This document shows, piece after piece, positions 1 to 8,317 of a DNA stretch of 64,000 nt. This DNA comes from Herbaspirillum sp. SJZ107 (lineage in GTDB: Bacteria > Pseudomonadota > Gammaproteobacteria > Burkholderiales > Burkholderiaceae_D): positions 992,001 to 1,056,000 of the forward strand of contig NZ_VFNH01000002.1 in assembly GCF_006715485.1 (NCBI RefSeq), written 5' to 3'. The notes beneath the pieces were generated by a model that was not told the origin of the DNA, searched no databases, and was given only the letters and a program-made list of their open reading frames with translations. Position 1 is the stretch's first letter, and each line of letters starts with the position of its first letter. Position numbers and translations under genes: made by a program.

Positions 1-755
1 ATGTTGATGAACTGGGCGGTGGCCGGGTCGGAAGGCGAGGGCATGCGGCCCTGCGCCTGCGGTTCCTGCGCCAGGTCGGTCATCGAGCGCGCGCCCTGCG
101 CCCACTCGGCCACGTGCGATTCGTAGAACAGGCCGCTCTTGCCCATGCCTTCCTGCAGCGCGCCGGCGATGCTGCCGGCATCGAGGCTGGCGGCGCCGAG
201 CAGCGGCGTGCGGCCGAGGGCCGCGGTGGCGGGGGTGGCGGCGTTCTGGGCGGCGGCGATGATGTCGCCGAGCGTCTTGCCGGCGCTGCTGATCGAGGTG
301 TTGGCGTCGCTGGCGGCACCGGCGCCGAGGCCGGCCATGGTGCGGGCCTGGGCCAGCAGCGCCGAGGTGCGCACCAGCGCGGCGGCGTCCTTGCCTTGCA
401 GCCAAGCCAGCGGCCCGCCCGCGATCTTGCCTTCCTCGGGCGCCGGTCCGGCTTCCGCAAACGCCGGCGCGCCGCTGCCGACCTGGAAGGTCGGACGCGG
501 CGTCACGGCGACCAGGGTCAGCGCCACCTGGCTGCCGACCTGGACATTGGCTGGCAGGGGCATGCGCGCCGCGGTGTCGTTGACGCGCACGACGAAAGAG
601 CCGTCCGGCAGTTTCGACAGCACCTCGGCCTGCATCGACTGGCCGACTATGCCGGCAAAGGCGCGCTGGAAGGCTTGCTGGCGCGGATCGGCGACCGGCA
701 CCGTGGCCGCGGTACGCGCGACCTGGGACAAGGGCATGGAATCGCGCGGCAGCAT
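1..755 (-). CDS. fliK: Flagellar hook-length control protein FliK (N-terminal part, runs off window)
   Basis: Partial gene: the start is inside the window, about 251 residues are visible and the C-terminus lies beyond the left edge. FliK is the secreted ruler that sets hook length and switches the export gate from hook to filament substrates. The visible part begins MLPRDSMPLSQ, is rich in Ala, Gly and Pro, and contains PLPANVQVGSQVALTLV, typical of the low-complexity N-terminal half. It follows fliD-fliS-fliT on the same strand, 41 bp after fliT. The diagnostic C-terminal Flg_hook domain is not visible, so the call rests on composition and position. Confidence 0.6.
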   Translation of the reverse strand, partial: MLPRDSMPLSQVARTAATVPVADPRQQAFQRAFAGIVGQSMQAEVLSKLPDGSFVVRVNDTAARMPLPANVQVGSQVALTLVAVTPRPTFQVGSGAPAFAEAGPAPEEGKIAGGPLAWLQGKDAAALVRTSALLAQARTMAGLGAGAASDANTSISSAGKTLGDIIAAAQNAATPATAALGRTPLLGAASLDAGSIAGALQEGMGKSGLFYESHVAEWAQGARSMTDLAQEPQAQGRMPSPSDPATAQFIN

Positions 756-760
756 TTAAT

Positions 761-805
761 TCAGCTTCAAATTCGTCGGCTTCAGGTACGCCGGCTTCAG
801 ATACC
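761..805. repeat. Three imperfect 15-bp tandem units between fliT and fliK
   Basis: Units tcagcttcaaattcg, tcggcttcaggtacg and ccggcttcagatacc follow each other without gaps. The third unit covers the fliT stop codon and the first ends just before the fliK start region. No known regulatory role; it may simply be local slippage. Confidence 0.7.
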
Positions 806-1120
806 GTAGGCGCGCGCGAGGCGGCGTTCGGTGCCCTTGTTGTTGATCATGGCGGACAGTTTGGCCATCCACGGCTGGGTCAGGTCGCGGATCTGGCGGT
901 CGGCCGCCAGCATCCGGCGGATGGCGTCGACCTTGCGGGTGCGCTCCTGCGCGGCCAGCGGCTGGCCGTCGCCGCTCGCCTTCAGCTGGCGCACGCAGGC
1001 GGCGCACTGCAGCTCGAGCGTGGCCAGGCGGTCCCAGTCGCTGGCGGTGGCGGCGGCCAGCATCTGGTCGGTGATGCCGACCATGGCTTCATACAGCGAT
1101 ATGACTTCTTGTCCGTTCAT
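797..1120 (-). CDS. fliT: Flagellar protein FliT-like export chaperone
   Basis: Small all-helical cytoplasmic protein of about 107 residues, beginning MNGQEVISLYEAMVGI. FliT chaperones the filament cap FliD and, in enterics, also restrains FlhDC. Sequence similarity within FliT is low, so the assignment rests on size, helical composition and position directly after fliS. Two adjacent ATGs exist (1123 and 1120). The GAGG box sits only 2 bases from the first but 5 from the second, so I chose the second. The gap to the fliS stop is a few bases, implying translation in one operon. Confidence 0.75.
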   Translation of the reverse strand: MNGQEVISLYEAMVGITDQMLAAATASDWDRLATLELQCAACVRQLKASGDGQPLAAQERTRKVDAIRRMLAADRQIRDLTQPWMAKLSAMINNKGTERRLARAYGI

Positions 1121-1127
1121 CATGTCC

Positions 1128-1586
1128 TCAGGCGCTGACCATCGTCGGGGCTTTCGGCATCGCCGTGGCGGCGGCCATCGATGCCGGCTGCTCGGCCTTG
1201 TCGCCGATCGAGACCCAGGCACTGCGCAGGTCGGCCAGCAGGCGGTGGACTTCCTCGACCATGCCGACGTCGTTGTTCAGGTTGGCCTCGAGCAGGCGGC
1301 GCGTCATGTAGTCGTACAGCGCGTCCAGGTTGTCGGCGATCTCGCCGCCGGCAGCCTTGTCGAGCGAGGCGCGCAGGCCGTTGTCGATGATCGTGATCGC
1401 CTTCGAGATCGCCGAACCCTTGGCCGCGATATTCCCGGCCGCCATGTTGGCCTTGGCGCCGAGCAGGGCCGCCAGCGCGCCGTCGTACAGCATGATGATC
1501 AGCTTGAGCGGCGAGGCCGAGGCGACGCCGGTTTCGAGGCCCACGTTGGCGTAGGCATTCACGCCGCGTTTCATGGTTCCAAACAT
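1128..1586 (-). CDS. fliS: Flagellar export chaperone FliS
   Basis: Cytoplasmic chaperone that binds the flagellin C-terminus and prevents premature polymerisation before export. The 152-residue product contains the conserved start YANVGLETGVASASPLKLI and the family stretch LIIMLYDGALAAL, then an Ala-rich C-terminal tail (AAATAMPKAPTMVSA) longer than in enteric FliS (about 136 residues). A TTG further upstream is in frame, but GGAG sits 9 bases before the ATG at 1586, which fixes that start. It lies 27 bp after fliD. Confidence 0.93.
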   Translation of the reverse strand: MFGTMKRGVNAYANVGLETGVASASPLKLIIMLYDGALAALLGAKANMAAGNIAAKGSAISKAITIIDNGLRASLDKAAGGEIADNLDALYDYMTRRLLEANLNNDVGMVEEVHRLLADLRSAWVSIGDKAEQPASMAAATAMPKAPTMVSA

Positions 1587-1613
1587 CGTTTGATTCTCCA
1601 AAAAATCCAGGTA

Positions 1614-4265
1614 TTAGCTGTTCGCTGCGATTGCCGCGAGCTGCTGGGTCAGGTAACTCTGTGTGCTTTGCATCGACGTCAGCATGGTGTCGAGCGCGGT
1701 GAACTGGGCGCGGTAGCGCGCTTCGATCGCGGTCAGCCGCTCGCTGAACTTGTCGCGCTGGTCGGCGACCGACTTGATGCTGACGTTCAGGCCGTCTGTC
1801 TTGCTCTGCAGGATGCTGTCCTTGCCGGTGAAGCTGGCCGACAGGTTGGTCAGCTGGTAGGCATAACCCTGCGAGAAGGTCACGCTGCCGCGGTCGCCGA
1901 CGGCGCCGCTCTTGATCGTCAGCTGGATGCCCTCGGCGCGGGAGCCGCCGGCCGCGGTCAGGGTCTGGCCGTTGCCGGTGGCGGCCACGCCGCCGATCGT
2001 GCCTTCCACATCTTCGCCGGCGCTGGTGGTGACGGCGCCGAAGATGTCGTCGATGCTGGTGCCGGTGACCGAGGCCAGCGAGATGCTCGACAGCTCGCCG
2101 AATTTGCTCGAGGACAGCGACAGCTTGCCGGATCCGTCGACCTTCGCTTCCACCGCATCGCCGGCGCCCGAGAACGTGGTGTTGCCGTTGATCGCGGCGC
2201 GCAGGACCGCGGCCAGCTGGGTGTTGTCGTAGGTGCCGGCCGGGATCGCGATGTTCTGCACCTTCTTGTCGGTGGCCGGGGTGGTCTGGTTCAGCGTCAC
2301 GGTCCAGGTGGTGTTGGCGGCGATCCGGGTCGAGCCGGTCAATGCCTTGCTGCCGGTCGCCGTGCCCTGGCTGGCCATCTTGGTGATGTTGACCGGGTAT
2401 TCGCCGGGCTTGGTGGCGGCGGTCGACTTGTCGAAGCTGATGCCGCCGTCGCTGGCCGAACCCATCGCCGCGAACAGGCCGCCGATGTCGCCGAAGTTGT
2501 TGGCGATCGCGTCGTTCAGCTTGGACGAGTCGACCGCCAGGCTGCCATCCTTCTGGAACGAGATGCCGACCTGGCTCAGCGTGGTCAGCTTGCCGCCCAG
2601 GCCTTCGACCGATGCCGACAGCTGGCGCCGCAGCTGCGACTGGATCGAGCGCACCGACGAATCGCCCTGCAGCGCGCCGCCGGTCTTGGTGTCGGCGTTG
2701 TAGCTGGTCAGGCCGGCGATGGTCGAGTTCAGCGTGTTGTAGGCCTTGACGAAGGCATTGATCGAGTCCGACACCTTGTTCGTGTCCTTGGATACCGTCA
2801 GCGTGCTGCTGCCCAGCGTGGACACGTCCAGGCTGACGCCCTGGATCGCATCGGCCACCGTGGTGCTCTTGCTGGTGACTTCGATGCCGTTCATGGTGAG
2901 CTTGGTGTCCTGGGCGCCGGTGGTCTGGGTCAGGCCCTGGGCGCCGGCCGGATCGTAACCCATCAGGGCGGCGATCGCGGCGTCGGGCGCCTGGTCGCCG
3001 TCGCCGCCGACGCTGATCTTCATCGAGGAACTGGCGCCGGTCTTGTTCGAGGTGACCACCAGGTGGTAGGGGTTGTCGCCGCCGTCCGAGACGATGGTCG
3101 CGGTGACGCCGATGTTGGCCTTGTTGATGGCGTCGCGGATGCCCTGCAGCGACTGGTCCTTGGCGTCGAGCGTGACCGTGCCCATGTTCTGGGTGCCGTC
3201 CTGGCTGAAGCCGGCGCCGATGTAGCTGCCGTTGCTGCCCGCGGCGAGGCCGGCCAGGGCCGGATTGGTGCCGCCGACAACGATCTGGCTGCCGTCGGAC
3301 GAGCTCAGGGTGACGCCGGCGGTCGCGGTGGCGGACGAGCCCTTGTTGGCGCTGCCCGCCGCCAGGCCGATGCCGCCGGTGACGTCGCCGCTGACGCTCT
3401 CGGTCACGGCGATGTTCGAGCCGTCGGCCGCCATGAATTGCAGGGTGCCGTCGGCGGCGGAGCCGGTCACGGTGATGTTGGCCGCCGCCAGCGCGTTGCG
3501 GGTGGCGCTGCTGGCCAGGCTGGTGTCGAGCGTGGCCGCGCTGACGGTATCGGTGCCGCTGACCGCGGCCAGGTCGACGCCGCCCACCGACAGCTTGTAG
3601 CTGCCGCTGGCGCCGGCAGGGACGGCGACCGTGCCGAAATCCTTGAACAGGTTGGCCGCGGTGGTCGTGGTGCCGGTCTTGGCGATGACGCCGGTGACGT
3701 CGCTTTCGTCGTTGATGACGGCGGCCAGGTCGCGCGCGCTGCGGGTCGTGCCGTTGGTGGAGATCGCGGTGCCGTTGATGGTCAGCGAGCCGCCGCCAAT
3801 GCCCGACGAGGCGATGCCCGGCCCCAGCGCGCTGCCGGCGACGCCGAAGGTACCGCCGGTCGTGCTGCCGAACTGGAAAGTGAGCACGGTCTTGGCGCCG
3901 GCGCCGATCATGGCGCTGGTGCTGGCCTTGCCGCCGCTGACCAGGCTCTGCGCCTGGGCCAGCTGGGTGACGTTGACCTTGTACTTGCCGGCGACCGCGC
4001 CGTCGCCCGTGGTGGCGGTCAGCACGTCCTTGTTGCTGGACGTGGTCGACAGCGCGCTGAAGGTCGAGGACGAATTCAGCGAGGTCAGGGCGGCCTGGAA
4101 GGTGCCGACCGCCGCGCTGACCTTGCCGTACGCGGCCAGCTTGTTCTGGTAGGCGGCGGTCTTGCTGTCGTAATTGTTCAGGGGAGCCGACTCGGCCGAC
4201 ATCAGGCTCCTGACCAGGCTGTCGACGTCGAGACCCGAACCGATACCTGCTGAGCTAACTCCCAT
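1614..4265 (-). CDS. fliD: Flagellar filament cap protein FliD, enlarged
   Basis: Forms the pentameric cap at the filament tip that folds incoming flagellin. The N-terminus GIGSGLDVDSLVRSLMSAE and the region around residues 1-100 are a clear FliD_N domain. The FliD_C core includes MNGIEVTSKSTTVADAIQGV and QVGISFQKDGSLAVDSSKLN, and the last 100 residues are the helical export/assembly end (SILQSKTDGLNVSIKSVADQ). At 883 residues it is far longer than the usual 450-670. The extra Thr/Gly/Ser-rich length sits in the middle and at about residues 630-790 and probably forms extra surface domains. GGAG lies 6 bases before the ATG. Confidence 0.95.
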   Translation of the reverse strand: MGVSSAGIGSGLDVDSLVRSLMSAESAPLNNYDSKTAAYQNKLAAYGKVSAAVGTFQAALTSLNSSSTFSALSTTSSNKDVLTATTGDGAVAGKYKVNVTQLAQAQSLVSGGKASTSAMIGAGAKTVLTFQFGSTTGGTFGVAGSALGPGIASSGIGGGSLTINGTAISTNGTTRSARDLAAVINDESDVTGVIAKTGTTTTAANLFKDFGTVAVPAGASGSYKLSVGGVDLAAVSGTDTVSAATLDTSLASSATRNALAAANITVTGSAADGTLQFMAADGSNIAVTESVSGDVTGGIGLAAGSANKGSSATATAGVTLSSSDGSQIVVGGTNPALAGLAAGSNGSYIGAGFSQDGTQNMGTVTLDAKDQSLQGIRDAINKANIGVTATIVSDGGDNPYHLVVTSNKTGASSSMKISVGGDGDQAPDAAIAALMGYDPAGAQGLTQTTGAQDTKLTMNGIEVTSKSTTVADAIQGVSLDVSTLGSSTLTVSKDTNKVSDSINAFVKAYNTLNSTIAGLTSYNADTKTGGALQGDSSVRSIQSQLRRQLSASVEGLGGKLTTLSQVGISFQKDGSLAVDSSKLNDAIANNFGDIGGLFAAMGSASDGGISFDKSTAATKPGEYPVNITKMASQGTATGSKALTGSTRIAANTTWTVTLNQTTPATDKKVQNIAIPAGTYDNTQLAAVLRAAINGNTTFSGAGDAVEAKVDGSGKLSLSSSKFGELSSISLASVTGTSIDDIFGAVTTSAGEDVEGTIGGVAATGNGQTLTAAGGSRAEGIQLTIKSGAVGDRGSVTFSQGYAYQLTNLSASFTGKDSILQSKTDGLNVSIKSVADQRDKFSERLTAIEARYRAQFTALDTMLTSMQSTQSYLTQQLAAIAANS

Positions 4266-4283
4266 TTGTTTCTCCAGTGAAAG

Positions 4284-4304
4284 CGATAATGTAAGTCATT
4301 ATCG
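4284..4304. repeat. Perfect 8-bp inverted repeat in the fliD leader
   Basis: cgataatg - taagt - cattatcg is a perfect dyad with a 5-base spacer. It overlaps the -10 box of the candidate sigma-28 promoter of fliD, so it could be an operator or an RNA hairpin at the transcript start. Confidence 0.6.
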
Positions 4305-4325
4305 ACAGAAGCAAATCGTTCTTGA
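4299..4325 (-). promoter_or_regulatory. Candidate sigma-28 promoter for fliD-fliS-fliT
   Basis: Read on the minus strand, a -10-like GTCGATAA (7 of 8 to GCCGATAA) is preceded by a 15-base spacer and TCAA (consensus TAAA). It lies 34 bases upstream of the fliD ATG and after the flaG terminator, where a separate late-class promoter would be expected. Confidence 0.5.
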
Positions 4326-4376
4326 GAGCAGGAAAACCGGCTTAATTCTGTTTTGTACGGCTGAGCGGACCAGGCG

Positions 4377-4415
4377 AAAAAAATGCAGCCGGGCCCGGGA
4401 GGGCGGCGGCTGCAT
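4377..4415 (-). terminator. Rho-independent terminator after flaG
   Basis: On the minus strand ATGCAGCCG pairs with CGGCTGCAT around a GC-rich loop and is followed by a run of seven T. It lies just beyond the flaG stop and before the fliD promoter region. Confidence 0.85.
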
Positions 4416-4434
4416 GCGAGGCGCGGCGTGCGGC

Positions 4435-4794
4435 TCAGGCGGTGTGGTCGATCAGCAGGCCACGCATCTTGTCGATCGACTTGGCGATCTCGAGCGCTTC
4501 CTGGGACGGCATCTGGCGGACGACCTCCTTGGTGTCCTGGTCGATCACCTTGACGACGATCTGCTTGCTGTCCTCGTCGATCGAGAACTGCAGGCTCTGC
4601 GACGACAGCCGCATGGCGTCGTTGATCTTCTTGACCGCATCCGTCACCTCCGCGCGCGAGGCGGGGGCGCCATCGGACTTGCCGATGGCGCCGGCGGCGG
4701 TGGAGGCCGTTGCTGCAGCCGCCTGTTCTACTGCACCGGTGGCGCGCTCGTCCGGCTTGATGACGGCGGCGGCGCCGAGGGGCTGGATGTTCAT
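4435..4794 (-). CDS. flaG: FlaG family flagellar protein
   Basis: Small protein of 119 residues. The C-terminal half carries the family signature LQFSIDEDSKQIVVKVID followed by TKEVVRQMPSQEALEIAK. The first 50 residues are Ala-rich and unconserved. FlaG affects filament length in several polar flagellates; its exact role is not settled. It sits between fliC and fliD in the same direction, with a terminator in front of it and another behind it, so it is probably made mostly by read-through from fliC. A GGGAG box precedes the ATG. Confidence 0.9.
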   Translation of the reverse strand: MNIQPLGAAAVIKPDERATGAVEQAAAATASTAAGAIGKSDGAPASRAEVTDAVKKINDAMRLSSQSLQFSIDEDSKQIVVKVIDQDTKEVVRQMPSQEALEIAKSIDKMRGLLIDHTA

Positions 4795-4808
4795 GGAGTC
4801 TCCCTACG

Positions 4809-4844
4809 AAAAATTCCCCGGCTGAATTTCTTCAGCCGAGGAAT
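4809..4844 (-). terminator. Terminator between fliC and flaG
   Basis: Minus-strand stem ATTCCTCGGCTGAA / TTCAGCCGGGGAAT with a GAAA loop and TTTTT behind it. It ends the fliC transcript only about 15 bases before the flaG start codon, so flaG expression would depend on read-through, giving strong flagellin and weak FlaG output. Confidence 0.85.
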
Positions 4845-4879
4845 CACTTACCGCGGTACTGCGTCGGCTGGATCAGCGA

Positions 4880-6367
4880 TTAGCCACGCAGCAGCGACAG
4901 GACGCCGTTCGGCAGCGAGTTCGCCTGGGCCAGCATCGAGGTGCCGGCCTGCTGCAGGATCTGGCCGCGGGTCATGTTCGCGGTTTCCGAAGCGAAGTCG
5001 GTGTCGGTGATGCGGCTCTTCGATGCCGACAGGTTCTCGGTGGTCGATTGCAGGTTCGAGATCGCCGAGCTGAAGCGCGATTGCAGTGCGCCCAGCTGTG
5101 CGCGCTGGCCGTTGACCGATGCCAGGGCCGCGTCGGCGGTCTTGATCGCGTTCTGTGCGCCTTCGAACGAGCTGATGTCGATGTTGGCGACCGACTTCAG
5201 GCTCGACGCGCCGGCGTTGGTGCCGCCCAGCGAAAAGCCGGTTGCGGTGCCTTCGTTGACCGAGAAGCTCTTGTCCGAGTCCATGGTCACGTTGCCGTTG
5301 GCAACGCCGCTGGTTTGTGCGGCCAGGGCAGTGGCGCTGTTGGCGGTACCGTCCGCCTTGTAGCTGGACATGCTGATCGATGCACCGGCAGCGACGGCCG
5401 GAGGACCGGCGACGGCTGCGGCGTTGTTGTTCTTCACCGAGATGTCGGCGCCGTTGGCGTTGGTCAGCTTGATGCCGCCGTCGGCGTACTGGGCGGTCAC
5501 GCCGGTTTTCGCGGTCTGGGCGTTGAACGCGCTGACGGCGGCGGCGAAATCGTCGGCCTTGCTGCCGGTGCCGTCGACCGAGAACGACACGGTCACGGCG
5601 GTGCCGTTGTCCGACTTGACGTCCAGCGAGTAGGCGCCGCCGCCGCTGGTCAGCAGCGCATCGGTTTTCGCGGTGGCGGTGACGCCGGTGTCCGCGGTCT
5701 TGTCGTTGATCTTGGCGGCGATGGTCTTGGCCGAATCGGCGGTGGTGCTGGTGATGCTGGCGCTGCCCAGGGCACCCGAGATCTTGGCGGTACCGGCCTT
5801 GGCACCGGACACGCCGTCGGCGGTCACGGCGGCTGCGTCGCCCTTGATCTGGTTGTTGCCGTAGGTGGTGGTGGTGAAGTTCGAGCCGGTCATCGAGATC
5901 AGCTGGCCTGCATTGGCGCCGACCTGGAAGTTGGCGGTGCCCATCGAGCCGTCCAGCAGCTTGGTGCCGTTGAACTCGGTGGTGCCGGCGATGCGGTTCA
6001 GTTCCGAGGTCAGCTGGGTCACTTCGGTCTGCAGGGCCTTGCGGTCGCTGGCCGAGTTCGATGCGTTCGACGACTGCACTGCCAGTTCGCGGACGCGCTG
6101 CAGGATGTCGCCCGAGCTCGACAGGGCGCCTTCGGCGGTTTGCGCCATCGACACGCCGTCGTTCGCGTTGCGGGTCGCCTGGGTCATGCCCTTGATCTGC
6201 GAGTTCATGCGGTCCGAGATGGCCAGACCGGCGGCGTCGTCTTTTGCGCTATTGATACGCAGGCCCGACGACAGGCGCTGGATCGAGGTGTTCAGCGAAG
6301 CTTGCGACGAGGCCAGGTTACGCTGGGAATTCAGGGATGCAACGTTGGTATTGATTACGGATGCCAT
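4880..6367 (-). CDS. fliC: Flagellin (filament subunit)
   Basis: Structural subunit of the filament, exported through the flagellar type III system. The N-terminal D0/D1 begins [19 protein letters not shown] with [20 protein letters not shown]. The C-terminal D1/D0 ends [19 protein letters not shown] followed by LLRG, as in most flagellins. The middle, about residues 180-390, is a variable Ala/Thr/Gly-rich surface domain. At 495 residues it is close to enteric FliC length. GGAG lies 7 bases before the ATG, and a sigma-28-like promoter lies about 100 bases upstream. Confidence 0.97.
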   Translation of the reverse strand: MASVINTNVASLNSQRNLASSQASLNTSIQRLSSGLRINSAKDDAAGLAISDRMNSQIKGMTQATRNANDGVSMAQTAEGALSSSGDILQRVRELAVQSSNASNSASDRKALQTEVTQLTSELNRIAGTTEFNGTKLLDGSMGTANFQVGANAGQLISMTGSNFTTTTYGNNQIKGDAAAVTADGVSGAKAGTAKISGALGSASITSTTADSAKTIAAKINDKTADTGVTATAKTDALLTSGGGAYSLDVKSDNGTAVTVSFSVDGTGSKADDFAAAVSAFNAQTAKTGVTAQYADGGIKLTNANGADISVKNNNAAAVAGPPAVAAGASISMSSYKADGTANSATALAAQTSGVANGNVTMDSDKSFSVNEGTATGFSLGGTNAGASSLKSVANIDISSFEGAQNAIKTADAALASVNGQRAQLGALQSRFSSAISNLQSTTENLSASKSRITDTDFASETANMTRGQILQQAGTSMLAQANSLPNGVLSLLRG

Positions 6368-6395
6368 GGTGTTTCTCCACTTGGTCTTGCAGGGT

Positions 6396-6410
6396 GTGGC
6401 GACGTGCCAC
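6396..6410. repeat. Short inverted repeat in the fliC leader
   Basis: gtggc - gacgt - gccac forms a perfect 5-bp stem in the untranslated leader, about 30 bases upstream of the fliC start codon. It is short and could be chance, but flagellin leaders often carry stabilising hairpins. Confidence 0.4.
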
Positions 6411-6469
6411 TGATTCGCTTTGGTCTGTCACGCTGTTCCGTGACATTCAAACCGCTGCTCTTGATGCAG

Positions 6470-6496
6470 GTAACGTACTGGCCCGGGAAAACTTTA
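6470..6496 (-). promoter_or_regulatory. Candidate sigma-28 promoter of fliC
   Basis: Minus strand: a full-consensus -35 TAAAGTTT at 6489-6496, an 11-base spacer, then TACGTTAC (4 of 8 to GCCGATAA) at 6470-6477. It lies about 100 bases upstream of the ATG, in the only long gap before the next gene. The -35 is perfect but the -10 is weak, so confidence is moderate. Confidence 0.55.
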
Positions 6497-6604
6497 TGGT
6501 CGGAAATAAGAAAATTTTCGACGGGCAACGTTTTTATTCGGTGATGCGGGTGCTTGGCGGCGCGTTTTTTGGGAACTTGAGGGCAAAAATAATTATTTTT
6601 TCCC

Positions 6605-8197
6605 TCAATCCGCCACCATCACCCGGTTCTTGCCGCTCTGTTTGGCCCGGTACATGGCGCGGTCCGCGCGTGCCGTGAGGCTGGCCTGGTCTTCGTTCGG
6701 CCGGCGCAGCGCTACGCCGCAGGAAAACGTGATCAAGGTCTTCTCGTTGTCGTGCAAGAAGAAGTGGCGGGTCAGCTCGCGCTGCACGCGCACCATGGCG
6801 CTCGATGCGGCGTCGACCGTGGTCTCGGGCAGCAGGATCAGGAATTCCTCACCGCCGAAGCGGGCGATCACGTCCATCGAGCGCAGCGTGTCCTTGACCA
6901 CCCTCACCAGGTGGCGCAGGGCGCCGTCGCCCACCAGGTGGCCGTAGGTGTCGTTGAGCTTCTTGAAATTGTCGAGGTCGAGCAGGGCCACGCACAGCGG
7001 CGTGCCGCGGCGGTCGGCGCGGGCGCTTTCGCGCTCGAACACGTCGTCCAGGCCGCGCCGGTTGAGGCTGCCGGTCAGCTGGTCTTCGCGCACCAGTTCG
7101 CTCATGTGCTGCAGCTTGCCTTCCAGGTCGCGGATGCGCTTTTCCGCATCCTGCACTTCCTGGTGCGCCGCCAGCATGCGGTCGCGCGACGCCAGCGCCT
7201 CGGCCTGCACGGTGCGGGTCTCGCTCAGCACCGCTTCCAGCACAGCGTTCAATTCCTCGATGTTGGCGGCGCCGCGGATGCGTTCCGAAAAGCCGCCGAT
7301 CTTTTCCTGGTAGCTGCCGGTCGAGGCCGCCACCGAGCCGAGGCGGTCGATGAAGGTCATCATCATGCTCTTGACGGTGGCGCGCACGTCGGCGATGCCG
7401 TGCTTGAGCTGGCCCTGCTTCAGGATCACGTCCTTCAGGCTGCGCGTGGCGTCTTCCAGCGCGCGCGTGTCGAGCGGGCCGGCAATCAGGTCCTGCACGG
7501 CGGCGACCTGGCCGCGCATCCAGCTGTCGTCGTCGAGCAGTTCGCTGACGTTTTCCAGCAGCAGCTTGAACAGGCGCAGCAGCAGTTCCTGCTGCTCGCC
7601 GGCGTCGCCGCGCTTCAGTTCGACCTGGTAGCACAGGTCTTTCAGGCGCACCGCGACGTCCTGCAGTGCGTCCTCGTTGTGGGCGGCCTTGACCGCGGCG
7701 CCCAGCGCTTCGGCTTCAGCCGCCAGGGCCGGCGTGGCGGCCAGGGACGACGCCAGCGCAAAGCTCAGCGTGCGGCCCAGCAGGTCGCGCAGGAGTTTGG
7801 CTTCGGCATCCTCGACACCCAGCGCCAGCGCCGGGTGCGTGTGGCGGCGCAGGTGTTTTTCGGCCAGCTGCGCGAGCGTGCGGGTACAGCCGTCCCAGTC
7901 GCGCCCCTTGAGTGCGCGCTGGAAGCGCAGGCCCAGCTCGGCCAGTTCGCCGGGCGTCTCGGCCAGGCGCTGAGCGAAGCCGGACAGCACCTGTTCGGCG
8001 CCGTTGTCCGGCTGCGGGACCTGCGGCTGTACCGGCACGGGCGCCGGCGCCGGGATGCCGGCGATTTCGTTATAGATGTCGCGGTAGGCGTCGGGGGTCG
8101 GCGCGATGCGGCGGGTGGCAAGGCGGCGGAAGGCTTCGCGGGCAATCTCGGCCGGGTTTGCCGGAGGGTTGCCGGTAGGAGAATTTAGAGTGGACAT
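6605..8197 (-). CDS. GGDEF diguanylate cyclase
   Basis: Makes cyclic di-GMP from two GTP. The catalytic GGDEF domain occupies about the last 165 residues, with RFGGEEFLILLPE as active-site loop and an upstream RSMD matching the inhibitory I-site, so product feedback is expected. The N-terminal 350 residues are helical, have no membrane segment or known sensor fold, and end in a coiled coil (about residues 300-370). It sits between the flagellar block and a two-component system on the same strand, so a role in the swim/attach decision is a fair inference. Confidence 0.93.
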   Translation of the reverse strand: MSTLNSPTGNPPANPAEIAREAFRRLATRRIAPTPDAYRDIYNEIAGIPAPAPVPVQPQVPQPDNGAEQVLSGFAQRLAETPGELAELGLRFQRALKGRDWDGCTRTLAQLAEKHLRRHTHPALALGVEDAEAKLLRDLLGRTLSFALASSLAATPALAAEAEALGAAVKAAHNEDALQDVAVRLKDLCYQVELKRGDAGEQQELLLRLFKLLLENVSELLDDDSWMRGQVAAVQDLIAGPLDTRALEDATRSLKDVILKQGQLKHGIADVRATVKSMMMTFIDRLGSVAASTGSYQEKIGGFSERIRGAANIEELNAVLEAVLSETRTVQAEALASRDRMLAAHQEVQDAEKRIRDLEGKLQHMSELVREDQLTGSLNRRGLDDVFERESARADRRGTPLCVALLDLDNFKKLNDTYGHLVGDGALRHLVRVVKDTLRSMDVIARFGGEEFLILLPETTVDAASSAMVRVQRELTRHFFLHDNEKTLITFSCGVALRRPNEDQASLTARADRAMYRAKQSGKNRVMVAD

Positions 8198-8317
8198 GAC
8201 GCACGTTGCCGCATGGAATAATTATCCCCGTCATGTTATCTATCTTTTGGGAAACTGATCAGTAGAAAAGCGCCGAGAACACCCACTAATCCCGTCAACT
8301 GTCTTTACGGCCCAACA

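Noticed and set aside
831..4253. A 1140-codon open frame on the plus strand opposite fliS and fliD
   Set aside because: It is antisense to well-supported flagellar genes, has no ribosome site and its product is low-complexity Arg/Gly/Ala, the usual shadow of high-GC coding DNA.
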